7,966 bases of DNA from Silvimonas sp. JCM 19000 (lineage in GTDB: Bacteria; Pseudomonadota; Gammaproteobacteria; Burkholderiales; Chitinibacteraceae). Numbering within the stretch: position 1 is the first letter of the stretch; each line of letters opens with the position of its first letter. The position numbers were made by a program, and so were the translations under genes. Shown here one piece after another: positions 7,722-7,966 of this stretch. The notes under the pieces were generated by a model, which saw only the letters and a list, made by a program, of their open reading frames with translations, had not been told where the DNA came from and did not search any database. Location: contig BBFD01000191.1 in assembly GCA_001313065.1 (NCBI GenBank), forward strand, positions 1 through 7,966. Direction: 5' to 3'.

Positions 7722-7771
7722 TCCTGCCGCATCAATACATCGTCTGACACACTCAGGCGGCGCAAAAGCTC

Positions 7772-7777
7772 TATGAT
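7772..7777 (+). promoter_or_regulatory. Possible -10 box (TATGAT) for the MHYT gene
   Basis: TATGAT matches the sigma-70 -10 consensus at five of six bases and lies between the EAL gene and the MHYT gene. A -35-like CTGACA (7744-7749) is 22 bp away, longer than the usual 16-19, so the promoter is doubtful. If real, the start would fall at about 7784. Confidence 0.25.
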
Positions 7778-7783
7778 GTTTGC

Positions 7784-7855
7784 ATGCCGCTATTTCGTAC
7801 CTTGTCTCATTCTGCCCGCAACGCGCTTCCGGCCCGCACAGGAGCCGGTGAATGA
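7784..7855 (+). CDS. Possible 23-residue leader ORF overlapping the MHYT gene start
   Basis: An ATG at 7784 opens 23 codons (beginning MPLFRTLSHSARN) that end in TGA at 7853-7855, overlapping the MHYT gene's ATG as ATGA. Such an overlap is typical of coupled translation. However, the peptide has no known motif and no ribosome site precedes it, and the short length makes chance likely. It could also be a leaderless start if the -10 at 7772-7777 works. Confidence 0.2.
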   Translation: MPLFRTLSHSARNALPARTGAGE

Positions 7856-7966
7856 CGTTCTGGCTGCCGGTTTCGTGGTCACCCCCGCTGGTGGTCGTTT
7901 CTGTATTGATTGCCTGGTTTGCTTCTTATGTGGCGCTCGACCTGGCCCGCCGCATCGGCAATGCCG
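7852..7966 (+). CDS. Start of a protein with an N-terminal MHYT-like integral membrane sensor domain (runs off window)
   Basis: Only 38 residues are visible. They begin MTFWLPVSWSPPLVVVSVLI and continue AWFASYVALDLARRIGNA. The pattern of a hydrophobic first helix followed by ASYxALDLAxRI matches the start of MHYT domains, seven-helix membrane sensors thought to bind a metal or diatomic gas. They are often fused to GGDEF and EAL domains or to histidine kinases, so this could be another c-di-GMP enzyme or the missing kinase. A strong ribosome site, AGGAG at 7840-7844, lies 7 nt before the ATG, and an in-frame stop immediately upstream rules out an earlier start. The histidine-containing motifs that would confirm the family lie beyond the edge. 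Confidence 0.72.
   Translation, partial: MTFWLPVSWSPPLVVVSVLIAWFASYVALDLARRIGNA

Noticed and set aside
1..7966. Mobile element, phage, toxin-antitoxin, CRISPR or tRNA
   Set aside because: No transposase, integrase, terminal repeats, regularly spaced repeats or cloverleaf sequence were found.

Overview
The window is about 8 kb of GC-rich (roughly 60% by eye) bacterial chromosome. The protein sequences suggest a betaproteobacterium, possibly Neisseriales, but nothing here fixes the taxon. There are no RNA genes, CRISPR arrays, insertion sequences or phage genes. Five nearly complete genes and one partial gene are present. Every one of the five nearly complete genes has its reading frame broken, mostly exactly at A/T homopolymers of six or more bases. 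I joined the frame pieces by following conserved family motifs across the breaks. The breaks look like base-calling or assembly errors rather than pseudogenes, so each gene is given as one joined CDS.

Layout. Positions 1-2099 (minus) hold a YgiQ-type (UPF0313) radical SAM protein whose C-terminus leaves the window. Positions 2160-3092 (minus) hold a LysR-family regulator. It is divergent, across a 105-bp AT-rich gap, from an MFS transporter at 3198-4470 (plus). The pair resembles the divergent ynfL/ynfM pair of E. coli. A clear intrinsic terminator (4516-4543) closes the transporter. Next comes about 480 bp without a convincing gene but with several short perfect hairpins, probably the promoter and leader of the next unit.

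The second half is a cyclic-di-GMP signalling unit. A single-domain response regulator (5021-5438) overlaps by 8 nt a large protein (5431-7721, about 761 residues after frame repair). Its domain order is GAF - degenerate GGDEF - intact EAL - C-terminal receiver. About 130 bp further on, a new gene starts (7852 to the edge) whose N-terminus looks like a multi-membrane-span MHYT sensor domain, a family commonly fused to GGDEF/EAL. The region therefore reads as a phosphorelay-controlled c-di-GMP phosphodiesterase module. No histidine kinase is visible in the window.

The two points most worth attention are the systematic homopolymer frame breaks and the EAL protein. That protein carries its own C-terminal receiver while being translationally coupled to a free receiver.
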